A stretch of 33,268 bases of DNA from Betaproteobacteria bacterium (GCA_023266235.1 JAHFRL010000041.1:1-33268); one strand, 5' to 3'; counted from the stretch's first letter, positions 6,238-16,763 are shown. The notes: a model not told the origin generated them from the sequence alone. Numbers and translations are program-made.

Positions 6238-8430
6238 ATGGTGCGCGCAACGCATTTGAAACTCGTGACCCCACCCGGCGACGACCACGCCGCCGGGTGG
6301 CTTGCCGCGGTCGGCGCCGATTACACCGCGTCCGACGCGTTGCTGGTCAAGCGTGCGCTCGAATGGTTCGCGCCGCGCGTCGCTGGGCACGCGCTCATAA
6401 GCGGCGAGCCGGCGCTCGCGCATGCATTGGGCACCGCTTCGATTCTGCGCGAGCTCAAACTCGACGCCGAATGCCTTGCCGCGAGCCTGCTTGCGCAGGT
6501 TACCGATACGCACGAGGCGGTGCTCGCGGTGCGCGATGCGTTCGGCGCGCGCATCGCCGAACTCGCGGAGGGCGTCGCGCGCATGGCGTTGATCGAAAGT
6601 CTGGGCAGCCGCGCGTCGCGTAGTGGTGATGAAGCGGCGCAGCTCGAGGGCCTGCGCAAGATGCTGCTCGCGATGGTGCAGGACGTGCGCGTGGTGCTGG
6701 TCAAGCTCGCCGATCACGCGCAGACCATGCGCTTCGCGGTGAAGTGCGACGACGTCCAGTTGCGTCACGCCATGGCGCGGCTCGCGCTCGACATCTTCGC
6801 GCCGCTCGCCAACCGGCTCGGCGTATGGCAACTCAAATGGGAGCTCGAAGACCTGGCGCTGCGCATCCTCGAGCCCGAAACCTACAAACGCATTGCCGGG
6901 CTGCTCGACGAGAAGCGCAGCGACCGCGAGCGCTACATCGACGAGGTGGTCATGCGGCTGCGCGAGGAACTCGAGCGCGCGGCCGTCAGGACCGAGATCA
7001 GCGGCCGGCCGAAGCACATCTACAGCATCTACCACAAGATGCGGCGCAAGGGCGTCGATTTCGATGCGCTCTACGACGTGCGCGCAGTGCGAGTTCTGGC
7101 CAATGACGTCAAGGATTGCTATACCGCGCTCGGCATCGTGCACAGTCTGTGGACGCCGCTGCCGAAGGAGTTCGACGATTACATCGCCAAGCCCAAGAGC
7201 AACGACTACCGCTCGCTGCATACCGCGGTGATCGGCCCGGAAGGCAAGCCGCTCGAAATCCAGATCCGCACCCAGGAGATGCACCAGCACTCCGAGCTCG
7301 GGGTGGCCGCGCATTGGCGCTATAAAGAAGGAATGCGGGAGGGCCCGCGCCGCGACGCGGGGTACGACGAGAAAATCGCGTGGCTGCGCCAGATCGTCGA
7401 ATGGAAAGATCAGGTCGCCGACTCCGGCGAGCTGGCGGCGCAGTTCAGGAGCGAATTGTTTGCCGACACGATTTATGTATTGACGCCGCAGGGCAGGGTG
7501 ATCGATCTGCCGAAGGACTCGACGCCGATCGACTTTGCGTATCACGTGCACACCGACCTCGGCCACCGCTGCCGCGGCGCCAAGGTCAATGGCACGATGG
7601 TGCCGCTCAATACGCCGCTCAGGAACGGCCAGCAGGTCGAGATCACGGCGGCGAAGCAGGGCGGGCCGAGCCGCGACTGGCTGAATCCCGCGCTGGGGTT
7701 TCTGAAAAGCGCCGGCGCGCGCGCCAAAGTCAGGCAGTGGTTCAACCGCCAGAACCACGAGGCTTCAGTGACGCAGGGACGCGACCTCGTCGACAAGGAG
7801 CTGCAGCGCCACGGCCTGACCGGAATCAATCTCGACAAGCTCGCGCAGCAATTCGAGTTCGACAAGCTCAACGACTTCCTGGCGGAGGTCGGCCGCGGCG
7901 GGATCGGCCCGCGCCAGTTACAAACCGCGCTGCGCGCCGATGGAGCGCCACCGGCGCCGGCCGGCAACCAGCCGATCGTCAGGAAATCACGCGCGCAGCC
8001 GGGCGGCATTCTGGTGGTCGGCGTCGACAAGCTGCTGACGGTGCCGGCCCGATGCTGCAAACCGGCGCCGCCGGATCCCATTATCGGTTTCGTGTCGCGC
8101 GGCCGCGGTGTGACCATACACCGCAAGGGCTGCCGAAATATCGCGCGCCTGGCTGCCGAGCGGCTGGTCGCGGCGGATTGGGGCGTGTCGCCTGACGCGA
8201 CTTTTCCGGTCGATATCGTGATCGAAGCCAACGATCGCACGGGCCTGCTGCGCGACGTTACCGAAATCCTGTCGCGTGAGCGGATCAACGTCACGGCGAC
8301 CAACAGCGCGAGCCGCGACGCGGCGGCGCGCATGCTGCTCACCGTCGAGATCAGCAATCTCGATCAGTTGAATCGCATGCTGGTGCTGATCCGCGAGGTG
8401 CGAGGAGTGGCGCGCGCGGCGCGGCGTTAG
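6238..8430 (+). CDS. relA: GTP pyrophosphokinase RelA, (p)ppGpp synthetase
   Basis: A 730-residue long RelA/SpoT homologue that makes (p)ppGpp on starved ribosomes. Order: a degenerate HD domain (about 50-200), the synthetase domain (about 230-350, with RPKHIYSIYHKM, YDVRAVRV and SNDYRSLHTAV), a TGS domain (about 400-465, DTIYVLTPQGRVIDLP), helical and zinc-finger-like middle parts (VPARCCKPAPPDPIIGF), and a C-terminal ACT domain (DIVIEANDRTGLLRDV). The hydrolase His-Asp pair is lost (SLLAQVTDT where SpoT enzymes have LLHDVVEDT). The synthetase carries EFDDYI at 311-316, the EXDD signature of monofunctional RelA rather than the RXKD of bifunctional enzymes. The start is 3 bp after the zinc-ribbon gene; the 3' end overlaps the convergent hydratase-like gene by 4 bp. 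Confidence 0.96.
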   Translation: MVRATHLKLVTPPGDDHAAGWLAAVGADYTASDALLVKRALEWFAPRVAGHALISGEPALAHALGTASILRELKLDAECLAASLLAQVTDTHEAVLAVRDAFGARIAELAEGVARMALIESLGSRASRSGDEAAQLEGLRKMLLAMVQDVRVVLVKLADHAQTMRFAVKCDDVQLRHAMARLALDIFAPLANRLGVWQLKWELEDLALRILEPETYKRIAGLLDEKRSDRERYIDEVVMRLREELERAAVRTEISGRPKHIYSIYHKMRRKGVDFDALYDVRAVRVLANDVKDCYTALGIVHSLWTPLPKEFDDYIAKPKSNDYRSLHTAVIGPEGKPLEIQIRTQEMHQHSELGVAAHWRYKEGMREGPRRDAGYDEKIAWLRQIVEWKDQVADSGELAAQFRSELFADTIYVLTPQGRVIDLPKDSTPIDFAYHVHTDLGHRCRGAKVNGTMVPLNTPLRNGQQVEITAAKQGGPSRDWLNPALGFLKSAGARAKVRQWFNRQNHEASVTQGRDLVDKELQRHGLTGINLDKLAQQFEFDKLNDFLAEVGRGGIGPRQLQTALRADGAPPAPAGNQPIVRKSRAQPGGILVVGVDKLLTVPARCCKPAPPDPIIGFVSRGRGVTIHRKGCRNIARLAAERLVAADWGVSPDATFPVDIVIEANDRTGLLRDVTEILSRERINVTATNSASRDAAARMLLTVEISNLDQLNRMLVLIREVRGVARAARR

Positions 8431-9245
8431 GCGGTAAACGTCACTGTCAGCGGCGCAACCGGCAGACCGCTGATTTCCGAAGTCCAGGTTTCCCCGGCCC
8501 TGATCGGCAGCGCGGCGGTCAGCGTGCCGGTGGTGATCACTTCGCCTGCAGCGAGCGCATCAAACTTCGGTTGCGTGACGAGAATGTCGGCGAGGAAAGC
8601 GAGCGCGAGCGCGGGATGGCCAAGCGCGTTGCCGCCGACGCCGTGGTCCCTGATTTCACCATTACATTTCAGCGCGATCCGGCAATCGCGAATCTGAAAG
8701 GCGAGTCTGGCGATTTCAGTTGTTGCAATCGGATACGGCTCTCCGATGATCAAGCGCCAATGAAACGAGAAGTCGGCCGCCGCATCGGCAGGCTTGAACT
8801 TCCAGTCTGCGAAATGACAGTCGACAATCTCGAAACTCGGTGCGAGCCATGCGATCGATTGCAGGATGGTCGCGGGGTCGGTGCAGCCGCTCGGCACCGG
8901 GCCGCGCAGCTTGAAGGCAATCTCCGGTTCCAATCGGGGCGCGACGCTGCCGCGCAACGATAGTGTTGCTTGGTTGTTCCTCGCGTAGATGAGCGTGCTG
9001 TCGTAAACGTGCGCCCAGATCGGCGAGGTTGCGCCGTATTCGGGCCAGATATTGCGGTTGGTGAAGCCGATCTTGCGGCCGCTGCAGTGCTCGCCGCGCG
9101 CACGGCGCAGCTTGACGATTTCCGCGGCGACATCATATGCGGCGCTCCAGTCGAAGCCCGGATTGCCTTCGCTTATCGATGGGATCGGCTTGCCATGGTC
9201 GTAGGCGTCGAGCAGTTCGCGTGCGATGAGCTGAATGTCAGGCAA
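8427..9245 (-). CDS. 2-keto-4-pentenoate hydratase-like protein (FAH superfamily)
   Basis: A 272-residue protein of the MhpD/fumarylacetoacetase-fold family. These enzymes hydrate 2-hydroxypenta-2,4-dienoate in aromatic meta-cleavage or decarboxylate related keto acids. Seen here: GRKIGFTN near 57-63, the metal-binding block LEPEIAF with Glu106 and Glu108, FEIVDCHFADW with Glu139, and a C-terminal GEVITTGTLTAALPIRAGETW that fits the family. The start is TTG at 9245: an in-frame stop lies two codons upstream and no ATG or GTG gives the expected N-terminus. No other aromatic-degradation genes are adjacent, so the substrate is unknown. It is convergent with relA, with a 4-bp overlap. Confidence 0.82.
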   Translation of the reverse strand: MPDIQLIARELLDAYDHGKPIPSISEGNPGFDWSAAYDVAAEIVKLRRARGEHCSGRKIGFTNRNIWPEYGATSPIWAHVYDSTLIYARNNQATLSLRGSVAPRLEPEIAFKLRGPVPSGCTDPATILQSIAWLAPSFEIVDCHFADWKFKPADAAADFSFHWRLIIGEPYPIATTEIARLAFQIRDCRIALKCNGEIRDHGVGGNALGHPALALAFLADILVTQPKFDALAAGEVITTGTLTAALPIRAGETWTSEISGLPVAPLTVTFTA

Positions 9246-9270
9246 CTTTCACTCTTTCAAAAAAATCTTG

Positions 9271-9360
9271 AACCGCTAAGGACGCCATGGAAAATCCAAA
9301 GATCTTGGATTCCGTGATTAATGTCAACGAATTGTTGTTCCTTTGCGTCCTTCGCGTCCA
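9271..9360. repeat. Palindromic intergenic element of the AAGGACGC/GCGTCCTT type
   Basis: Outer arms AAGGACGC (9278-9285) and GCGTCCTT (9345-9352) are exact reverse complements, and an inner hairpin AATCCAA/TTGGATT (9293-9299 and 9305-9311) lies between them. The left end begins AACCGCTAAGG and the right end reads CTTCGCGTCC. A related element occurs at 21512-21587. No coding frame fits. It looks like a dispersed non-coding repeat of the ACCGCAAAGACGC class. Confidence 0.55.
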
Positions 9361-9461
9361 TCGTCCGCATTGCAGGGATAGGGGCGGTAGGCGCTGGAGA
9401 CCCATTCCCATGCGTTACCGGTCGATCAACGCGACTGCAATGCGACAAACCCCGCCCCGGT

Positions 9462-9752
9462 TCACACGACGCCTTCGACCACGATCAATTTCGATCGCGC
9501 GGTGCGCAGACGCAATGCCTTGGCCTGCGCATATTCGCGCGACGCCCACCATTGCCTGGCGCGCCCGGGCGTCGGGAATTCCAGTACCACGATACGTTGG
9601 GGACGCCAGTCGCCTTCGAGCGTTTCGCACGCGCCGCCGCGCACCACGAATTTGCCGTCATATGCGGCCAGCGTGGGCGGCACCAGTTTCTTGTACTCCT
9701 CGTAACCGGCGGGATCTGTTATCTCGAGCTCGACGATGACATAGGCAGGCAT
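9462..9752 (-). CDS. DUF1330 domain-containing protein
   Basis: A 96-residue protein with the DUF1330 pattern: MPAYVIVELEITDPAGYEEY at the N-terminus, a central GGACETLEGDW, and the block RIVVLEFPTPGRARQWWASREY. The fold is a dimeric alpha-beta barrel (ferredoxin-like) and no function is firmly established for the family. I chose ATG at 9752 rather than an upstream in-frame start at 9785 because the family begins at MPAYVI and GGAGAG lies just before this ATG. The protein is cytoplasmic, with no signal peptide. The preceding palindromic element and the divergent tRNA-Val give no functional hint; it is probably monocistronic. Confidence 0.85.
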   Translation of the reverse strand: MPAYVIVELEITDPAGYEEYKKLVPPTLAAYDGKFVVRGGACETLEGDWRPQRIVVLEFPTPGRARQWWASREYAQAKALRLRTARSKLIVVEGVV

Positions 9753-9873
9753 GTTCTCTCCGGAGAGTTTGGGGCAAATCCGCACGTGTTGATGCAGAGC
9801 ATCGCACTATATTGCGCCTCCGGATTGGCGGCAATCCGAACCGGGTCGAGAGCGAGACAAGGCCATGATTTAT

Positions 9874-9902
9874 TTGAACCACCGTGCTGAAACGGGTAGA
9901 AT
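9874..9902 (+). promoter_or_regulatory. Sigma-70 promoter of tRNA-Val
   Basis: TTGAAC (9874-9879), a 17-bp spacer and TAGAAT (9897-9902), ending 11 bp before the mature tRNA. Spacing and position are ideal. Confidence 0.7.
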
Positions 9903-9913
9903 CCACCGCTTTC

Positions 9914-9990
9914 AGGCGCGTAGCTCAGCTGGTTAGAGCACCACCTTGACATGGTGGGGGTCGTTGGTTCGAGTCCAATCGCGCCTACCA
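9914..9990 (+). tRNA. tRNA-Val (GAC)
   Basis: A 77-nt cloverleaf: acceptor arm AGGCGCG paired with CGCGCCT (7 bp), D arm GCTCAGCTGGTTAGAGC, anticodon stem CCACC/GGTGG around the loop TTGACAT (anticodon GAC), T arm with GGTTCGAGTCC, and an encoded CCA end. It reads valine codons GUC/GUU. It is close to the enterobacterial GAC tRNA-Val in the D, anticodon and T arms. It lies just upstream of the thrS cluster with its own promoter and a terminator 108 bp downstream. Confidence 0.97.
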
Positions 9991-10097
9991 GATGAACGCA
10001 ACGACACGGAGCACAGGGAGAGAGCGTTATGACACCGCGAACTTGCACGTCGATATCGTCCCGATCTTAGTCGTGCTGGTTTTCCGTGGTTGCGAGA

Positions 10098-10124
10098 AAA
10101 GTGCGGCTGGCCCGCACTTTTTTT
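10098..10124 (+). terminator. Intrinsic terminator between tRNA-Val and thrS
   Basis: AAAGTGCGG (10098-10106), loop CTGGC, CCGCACTTT (10112-10120), with seven T at 10118-10124. A perfect 9-bp stem. It ends the tRNA-Val transcript, but it stands only 27 bp before the thrS start codon with no room for a promoter in between, so it may also act as a thrS attenuator. Confidence 0.8.
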
Positions 10125-10151
10125 CGTCTGTTGCAATGAACGACTCTAAAC

Positions 10152-12068
10152 ATGGTCAACATAAAACTTCCCGACGGCTCGCTCCGTCCGTTCGATAAAC
10201 CGCTGTCGGTCGCCGAGGTGGCGGCTGCGATCGGCCCGGGGCTGGCCAAAGCCGCGCTCGCCGGCAAGGTCGACGGCAAGCTGGTCGACACGTCGTTCGT
10301 GATCGATAAGGACAGCGACGTCGCGATCGTCACCGACAAGGATCCCGCGGGTCTGGAATTGATCCGTCACTCGACCGCGCACCTGCTCGCTTATGCGGTG
10401 AAGGAATTGTTTCCGGACGCACAGGTGACGATCGGGCCGGTGATCGAGAATGGCTTCTACTACGATTTTTCGTATCAGCGGCCGTTCACGCCCGAAGATC
10501 TCGCGGCGATCGAGCAGCGCATGGTCGAGCTCGTCAAGCGCAACATCCCGATCGTGCGCGAAGTGTGGCCGCGCGACAAGGCGGTCGAGTTCTTCAAATC
10601 GATCGGTGAACACTACAAAGCCGAGATCATCGCCTCGATTCCGGCGGGGGAAGACGTGTCGCTGTATCGCGAAGGCGATTTCATCGATCTCTGCCGCGGG
10701 CCGCACGTGCCGTCAACCGGCAGGCTCAAGGTGTTCAAGCTGATGAAAGTCGCCGGCGCCTACTGGCGCGGCGATTCCAAGAACGAGATGCTGCAGCGGA
10801 TTTACGGCACGGCGTGGGCGAAAAAGGAAGACCAGGACGCCCACCTGCACCTGCTCGAGGAGGCCGGGAAACGCGACCACCGCCGGCTCGCGAAGCAGCT
10901 CGATCTGTTTCATATGCAGGATGAAGCGCCGGGACTCGTGTTCTGGCACCCGCACGGCTGGACGGTCTGGCAGCAGGTCGAGCAGTACATGCGGCGTGTC
11001 TATCAGGATCACGGTTACCAGGAAGTGAAGTGCCCGCAGATACTCGACCGCACGCTGTGGGAGAAGTCGGGCCACTGGGAAAACTTCCGCGAGAACATGT
11101 TCACTACCGAGTCGGAGAACCGCGATTATGCGCTCAAGCCGATGAACTGCCCGGGTCATGTGCAGATCTTCAATTCCGGTCTGCGCAGCTACCGCGAGCT
11201 GCCGTTGCGCTACGGTGAGTTCGGCGCATGCCACCGCAATGAGCCGTCGGGTGCGCTGCACGGCATCATGCGTGTGCGCGGCTTCACGCAGGACGACGGC
11301 CATATTTTCTGCACCGAGGCGCAGATCCAGCCCGAGGTGTCGCATTTCATCGATTTGTTGATCAGGGTCTACCGCGATTTCGGCTTCAACGACATCATCT
11401 ACAAGCTCTCCACGCGGCCGCCGAAGCGCGTCGGCTCGGACGCGACCTGGGACGTCGCCGAAAAAGCGCTCGCCGATGCGCTCGACGGCAAAGGCGTGCC
11501 GTGGGAGCTGGTGCCGGGCGAGGGCGCGTTCTACGGACCGAAGGTCGAATTCTCGCTCAAGGACTCGATCGGGCGTGTCTGGCAGTGCGGCACGATACAG
11601 GTCGACTTCTCGATGCCGGGGCGGCTCGGCGCCGAATACGTGGCCGAGGACAACACGCGCAAGACGCCGGTAATGCTGCACCGGGCGATCGTCGGCTCGA
11701 TGGAGCGCTTCATCGGCATCCTGATCGAAAACTTCGCCGGGGCGTTCCCGGTGTGGCTCGCGCCGGTGCAAGTCGTGGTCATGAACATCACCGCCCGCCA
11801 AGCCGCCTACGCCGGGCAGGTGCTGGGCGAACTCAGACGCGCCGGGCTGCGCGTTGGAGCCGACTTGAGGAATGAGAAAATAACCTATAAAATTCGGGAA
11901 CATAGTCTGCAAAAGCTGCCGTATCAGGTCATCGTAGGCGACCAGGAGATGGCGGCGCAGACAGTTGCCGTGCGGACCCGCCAAGGCGAAGACCTCGGCC
12001 AGATGCCGATTCAGGCCTTCGTCGAGCGCCTGCTACACGAGGCGCAGCAGCTCGGGCGCGCGGCATAA
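10152..12068 (+). CDS. thrS: Threonyl-tRNA synthetase
   Basis: A 638-residue class II synthetase that charges tRNA-Thr. Domains: N-terminal TGS (1-60, [19 protein letters not shown]), the SAD editing domain with HSTAHLL near 73-79 that removes mischarged serine, the class II catalytic core ([12 protein letters not shown]; motif 2 in [19 protein letters not shown]; motif 3 near [20 protein letters not shown]), and the C-terminal anticodon-binding domain ([12 protein letters not shown]...[12 protein letters not shown]). Length is typical. ATG at 10152 gives the standard MxNIKLPDG start, but there is no clear Shine-Dalgarno sequence, so expression may depend on the leader. It is the first protein gene of the thrS-infC-rpmI-rplT-pheST-ihfA cluster. 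Confidence 0.97.
   Translation: MVNIKLPDGSLRPFDKPLSVAEVAAAIGPGLAKAALAGKVDGKLVDTSFVIDKDSDVAIVTDKDPAGLELIRHSTAHLLAYAVKELFPDAQVTIGPVIENGFYYDFSYQRPFTPEDLAAIEQRMVELVKRNIPIVREVWPRDKAVEFFKSIGEHYKAEIIASIPAGEDVSLYREGDFIDLCRGPHVPSTGRLKVFKLMKVAGAYWRGDSKNEMLQRIYGTAWAKKEDQDAHLHLLEEAGKRDHRRLAKQLDLFHMQDEAPGLVFWHPHGWTVWQQVEQYMRRVYQDHGYQEVKCPQILDRTLWEKSGHWENFRENMFTTESENRDYALKPMNCPGHVQIFNSGLRSYRELPLRYGEFGACHRNEPSGALHGIMRVRGFTQDDGHIFCTEAQIQPEVSHFIDLLIRVYRDFGFNDIIYKLSTRPPKRVGSDATWDVAEKALADALDGKGVPWELVPGEGAFYGPKVEFSLKDSIGRVWQCGTIQVDFSMPGRLGAEYVAEDNTRKTPVMLHRAIVGSMERFIGILIENFAGAFPVWLAPVQVVVMNITARQAAYAGQVLGELRRAGLRVGADLRNEKITYKIREHSLQKLPYQVIVGDQEMAAQTVAVRTRQGEDLGQMPIQAFVERLLHEAQQLGRAA
11865..11893 (+). promoter_or_regulatory. 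Candidate internal promoter in the 3' part of thrS
   Basis: TTGAGG (11865-11870), a 17-bp spacer and TAAAAT (11888-11893), in a locally AT-rich patch of thrS about 200 bp before infC. In E. coli infC is also served by promoters inside thrS. The boxes are seen; use as a promoter is inferred. Confidence 0.4.
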
Positions 12069-12093
12069 CTTTTTGACATAGCGAGGTTTTTGT

Positions 12094-12699
12094 ATAGCTC
12101 AGGAAAAAGAGCCGCGCATTAACGGCGAAATTAACGCACCCGAGGTCAGGCTGATCGGCCCCAATGGCGAGCAGGTCGGCATCGTCACCATCGGGATCGC
12201 CAATGCGCAGGCGGAAGCAGCGGAGCTCGATCTGGTCGAAATCGCCCCGACGGCTGTGCCCCCGGTTTGCCGGATCATGGATTACGGCAAGTTCAAGTAC
12301 CGCGAGAGCAAGAAGCGGCACGAGGCGAAGCTCAAGCAGAAGCAGATCATCGTCAAGGAGGTCAAGTTCCGCCCGAGCACCGACGAGGGCGATTACAAGA
12401 TCAAATTGCGCAACCTGGTCCGCTTTCTCGAGGAAGGCGACAAGTGCAAGGTGACGCTGCGTTTCCGCGGGCGCGAGATGGCGCACCAGGAATTCGGCTA
12501 TCGACTGATCGAACGCGTCAAAAACGATCTCGAGCCGTACAGCATGATCGAGCAGTTTCCAAAGATGGAAGGGCGGCAGATGGTGATGGTGCTGTCGCCG
12601 AAGAAAGCCGCCAAGCCGGTAGCGGCGGCGCCCAGGAAGGCGGCAGCAAAGCCGGCGACCGCAGCAGCCCCCGCGGCCGCCGCAGTCGAAAAAAAGTAG
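12094..12699 (+). CDS. infC: Translation initiation factor IF-3, with non-canonical ATA start
   Basis: A 201-residue IF-3. It binds the 30S subunit, prevents premature 50S joining and proofreads start codons. The conserved N-domain begins [20 protein letters not shown]; the linker reads [20 protein letters not shown]; the C-domain contains [20 protein letters not shown] and [14 protein letters not shown] long Ala/Lys/Pro tail (about 170-201) is extra. The first ATG in frame (12274) would delete the N-domain, so the real start is upstream: ATA at 12094-12096 with GAGG 7 bases before it. ATT at codon 9 is a less likely alternative. Rare start codons on infC are the known basis of IF-3 autoregulation. 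Confidence 0.93.
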   Translation: MAQEKEPRINGEINAPEVRLIGPNGEQVGIVTIGIANAQAEAAELDLVEIAPTAVPPVCRIMDYGKFKYRESKKRHEAKLKQKQIIVKEVKFRPSTDEGDYKIKLRNLVRFLEEGDKCKVTLRFRGREMAHQEFGYRLIERVKNDLEPYSMIEQFPKMEGRQMVMVLSPKKAAKPVAAAPRKAAAKPATAAAPAAAAVEKK

Positions 12700-12720
12700 T
12701 TGTTGTCGATAAGTAGTTGT

Positions 12721-12757
12721 CCGGGTTCCCGAAGACTTCCCGCTGGGAAGCACCCGG
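12721..12757 (+). promoter_or_regulatory. Structured infC-rpmI intergenic RNA, candidate L20 operator
   Basis: Nested stems: outer CCGGGT (12721-12726) with ACCCGG (12752-12757), inner CTTCCC (12736-12741) with GGGAAG (12745-12750). It lies 25 bp before the rpmI start. In E. coli and Firmicutes ribosomal protein L20 represses rpmI-rplT by binding a structured leader in this place. The pairing is seen; L20 binding is inferred. Confidence 0.5.
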
Positions 12758-12782
12758 CGCTATGTTAAAAAATGGAGCAGTC

Positions 12783-12980
12783 ATGCCCAAGATGAAGACC
12801 AAGAGTGGCGCCAAGAAGCGCTTCAAGGTGTCCGCCAGCGGCCGTATCAAGCGCGGGGCCGCGTTCCGGCGCCACATCCTGACCAAGAAATCGACCAAGC
12901 GGAAGCGCCAGTTGCGCGGCGTAACCGGCGTTCACGGCAGCGATACCCGCTCCGTGCGCACCATGCTTCCCTACGCGTAA
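12783..12980 (+). CDS. rpmI: 50S ribosomal protein L35
   Basis: A 65-residue, very basic protein: [20 protein letters not shown] followed by [16 protein letters not shown] and a C-terminal [11 protein letters not shown]. This is the complete L35 pattern at the normal length. ATG at 12783 is set by GGAG 5 bases upstream and by the conserved MPKMKTKSG start; longer readings of the frame are not credible. It sits between infC and rplT as in most bacteria, with rplT 11 bp downstream. Translation is probably controlled through the hairpin structure in the preceding gap. Confidence 0.97.
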   Translation: MPKMKTKSGAKKRFKVSASGRIKRGAAFRRHILTKKSTKRKRQLRGVTGVHGSDTRSVRTMLPYA

Positions 12981-12991
12981 GGAGACGAGCC

Positions 12992-14399
<1,408 letters not shown>

Positions 14400-14400
<1 letters not shown>

Positions 14401-16754
14401 TGAAGTTCTCCGAAAACTGGCTGCGCACCTTCGTCAATCCGCCGCTCGCGAGCAGGGAACTCGCGGACGCGCTGACGATGTCCGGCGTCGAGGTCGAACT
14501 GGTCGAGCCGGTTGCGCCCGCATTCGACAAGGTGGTGGTGGCGGAAGTGCTCGAGGTGCAGAAGCACCCGGGCGCCGACCATCTGACGGTGTGTCGCGTC
14601 AACGCCGGCGGCGCGCCGTTGCAGGTCGTATGCGGTGCGCCCAACGTGCGCGCCGGCACCCGCGCACCGCTCGCGCAAGTTGGGGCCACGCTGCCTGGCA
14701 TCGAGATCAAGCAGGCAAATGTGCGCGGCGTTGAATCCAGCGGCATGCTGTGCTCTGCCAAGGAACTCGGTATCGCCGAGGATGCGTCGGGGCTGCTGCT
14801 ACTTCCTGCCGACGCGCCGATTGGCGCTGACATTCGAAAATATCTCGAACTCAACGACCAGCTGTTCACGATCAAGCCGACACCCAACCGCGGCGACTGC
14901 CTGAACGTGTTCGGCGTCGCGCGCGAAATTGCTGCGATTACCGGCAGTGTGCTGATGCCGGCCGAAATTCCCGCAGTTTCGCCGGCAACGGCCGACCGCA
15001 TCGACATCACCCTCGAAGACGAAACCGCATGCCCGCTCTACTGCGGTCGTATCTTGCGTGGCGTGAATGCGCGCGCCACGACGCCGCGCTGGATGGTGCA
15101 ACGCCTCGAGCGCAGCGAGTTGCGCAGCATCAGCGCGATCGTCGACATCACCAACTACGTGATGCTTGAGCTGGGCCAGCCGCTGCATGCATTTGATTTC
15201 GCGCGCATCGATGGCGGCATCCGTGTGCGCTTTGGCCGCGCGAGCGAAAAACTCAAACTGTTGAATGAGCAGGAGATTCCGCTCGCTGCAGACCTGCTCG
15301 TCATTGCCGACAGCAAGCAGCCGCTGGCGCTTGCCGGCATCATGGGCGGTCTGGACAGCGCGGTCAGGCTCGATACCCGGGATGTCCTGCTCGAGAGCGC
15401 ATTTTTCGATCCGGCAGCGATCGCCGGCAAATCGCGTATGCTCGGTTTCGGCTCGGATTCGGCGTACCGCTTCGAACGCGGCGTTGATTTTGCCGGGACC
15501 CTGCGAGCGATGGAACGCGCAACGCAGTTCGTGCTCGAAATCTGCGGCGGCAGGGCAGGGCCCGTAATTGAAGCGAGGGCGGCGCTGCCTGAACGCAAGC
15601 CGGTGCGGCTGCGCCGCGCGCGCGCGCAGCGCTTGCTCGGTATCGATCTGAGCAACCAGCAGATTGCCGGTGTATTGCGTCGGCTGGGGTTTGCATTCGA
15701 AACGCACGGCGACGAGTTCGCGGTTAGGCCGCCAAGCTATCGCTTCGATCTCACGGCCGAGGAGGATCTGATCGAGGAGGTGGCGCGCATCCACGGTTAT
15801 GACCGGATTCCCGCCAAGCTGCCGAGTGCGCCTGCCGCGATGCTGCCGGCGACGGAGACGCGCGTCAGTGTCAAAGCGCTGCGCGCGTTGATGGTGGCGC
15901 GTGACTACCAGGAAATCGTCAGCTACAGTTTCGTCGACCGCCAATGGGAAATCGATTTTTGCGCCAACCGCGATCCGGTGACACTGATCAACCCGATTGC
16001 GGCGCATCTGAACGTGATGCGTTCATGCCTGCTCGGCAGCCTGGTCGATAGCCTGAAGCTTAACTTGAGCCGGCAACAGGAACGGGTGCGGCTGTTTGAA
16101 ATCGGTCGCTGTTTCGAGCGTGCCGGTTCCGGCTACAGCCAGGTCACCATGCTCGGCGGCCTGGCTTATGGCGGGGCGGTAGCGGAGCAATGGGATACCC
16201 CCAAGCGCCCCGTTGATTTTTATGATGTGAAATCCGACCTTGAAAGCCTGGTCTGGGCGCAGACCGTTCGTTTTGAGGCAACGCAGCATCCGGCATTACA
16301 CCCGGGCCGGGCGGCCAAGTTGGTCCTGGAAGGGGTGCCAGCCGGGTGGTTGGGGGAATTGCATCCGCGGTTGCAGCAGAAGTATTATTTGCCTTTTGCG
16401 CCAATGGTTTTTGAGTTAAACCTCGAGGTGATTCGCGGGCGTAAACTGGTCGATTACCAGGAATTTTCTCGGCTGCCGACGGTGCGCCGCGACTTGGCCG
16501 TTGAAGTGGCCGAAACCGTGAGCGCACAAGCCATGCTTGATGCCATGAAAAGGCGCGCTCCAAGTATCGTTTCCGAGGTCGCGCTGTTTGACGTATATCG
16601 CGGCAAAGGCATTGATTCAGATAAAAAAAGTGTTGCGTTTCGCGTATTATTGCAAGATACTCGTAAAACGCTGACCGACGCTGAAGTTGAAGCTGCGATA
16701 CAGCAGTTTCTTCAAGTGTTACAAGAAGACTTTCAAGCAAAGCTCCGAAAATAA
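14400..16754 (+). CDS. pheT: Phenylalanyl-tRNA synthetase beta subunit
   Basis: A 784-residue beta subunit. Domains in order: N-terminal MKFSENWLRTFVNPPLASRE, an EMAP-II-like tRNA-binding domain (about 40-150, VLEVQKHPGADHLTVCRV and VCGAPNVRAG), the B3/B4 editing region (about 200-390, SISAIVDITNYVMLELGQPLH read in parts), B5 (about 400-475), the synthetase-like core (about 480-680), and a C-terminal FDX-ACB domain (FSRLPTVRRDLAVEV...VALFDVYRGKGI) that binds the anticodon. Length is normal. I set ATG at 14400 in the TGATG overlap with pheS; the frame also reads one TTG codon upstream. The last few hundred bases are visibly less GC-rich than the rest. ihfA follows 9 bp downstream. Confidence 0.97.
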
Positions 16755-16763
16755 GGGGAAAAT

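Noticed and set aside
5335..7758. An 807-codon open frame on the minus strand across the zinc-ribbon gene and relA
   Set aside because: It is antisense to two clear genes, rich in Arg/Ala/His/Asp as expected from the complement of GC-rich codons, shows no recognisable domain, and runs across the intergenic leader. It is a high-GC shadow frame.
10713..11984. A 423-codon minus-strand frame opposite thrS
   Set aside because: It lies entirely within the conserved thrS coding region, in the antisense phase that is generally stop-poor at high GC. No family motif is visible.
16633..16661. Possible ihfA promoter in the 3' end of pheT (TTGCGT, 17 bp, GATACT)
   Set aside because: Only three of six and four of six consensus bases match; too weak to annotate, although the region is AT-richer.
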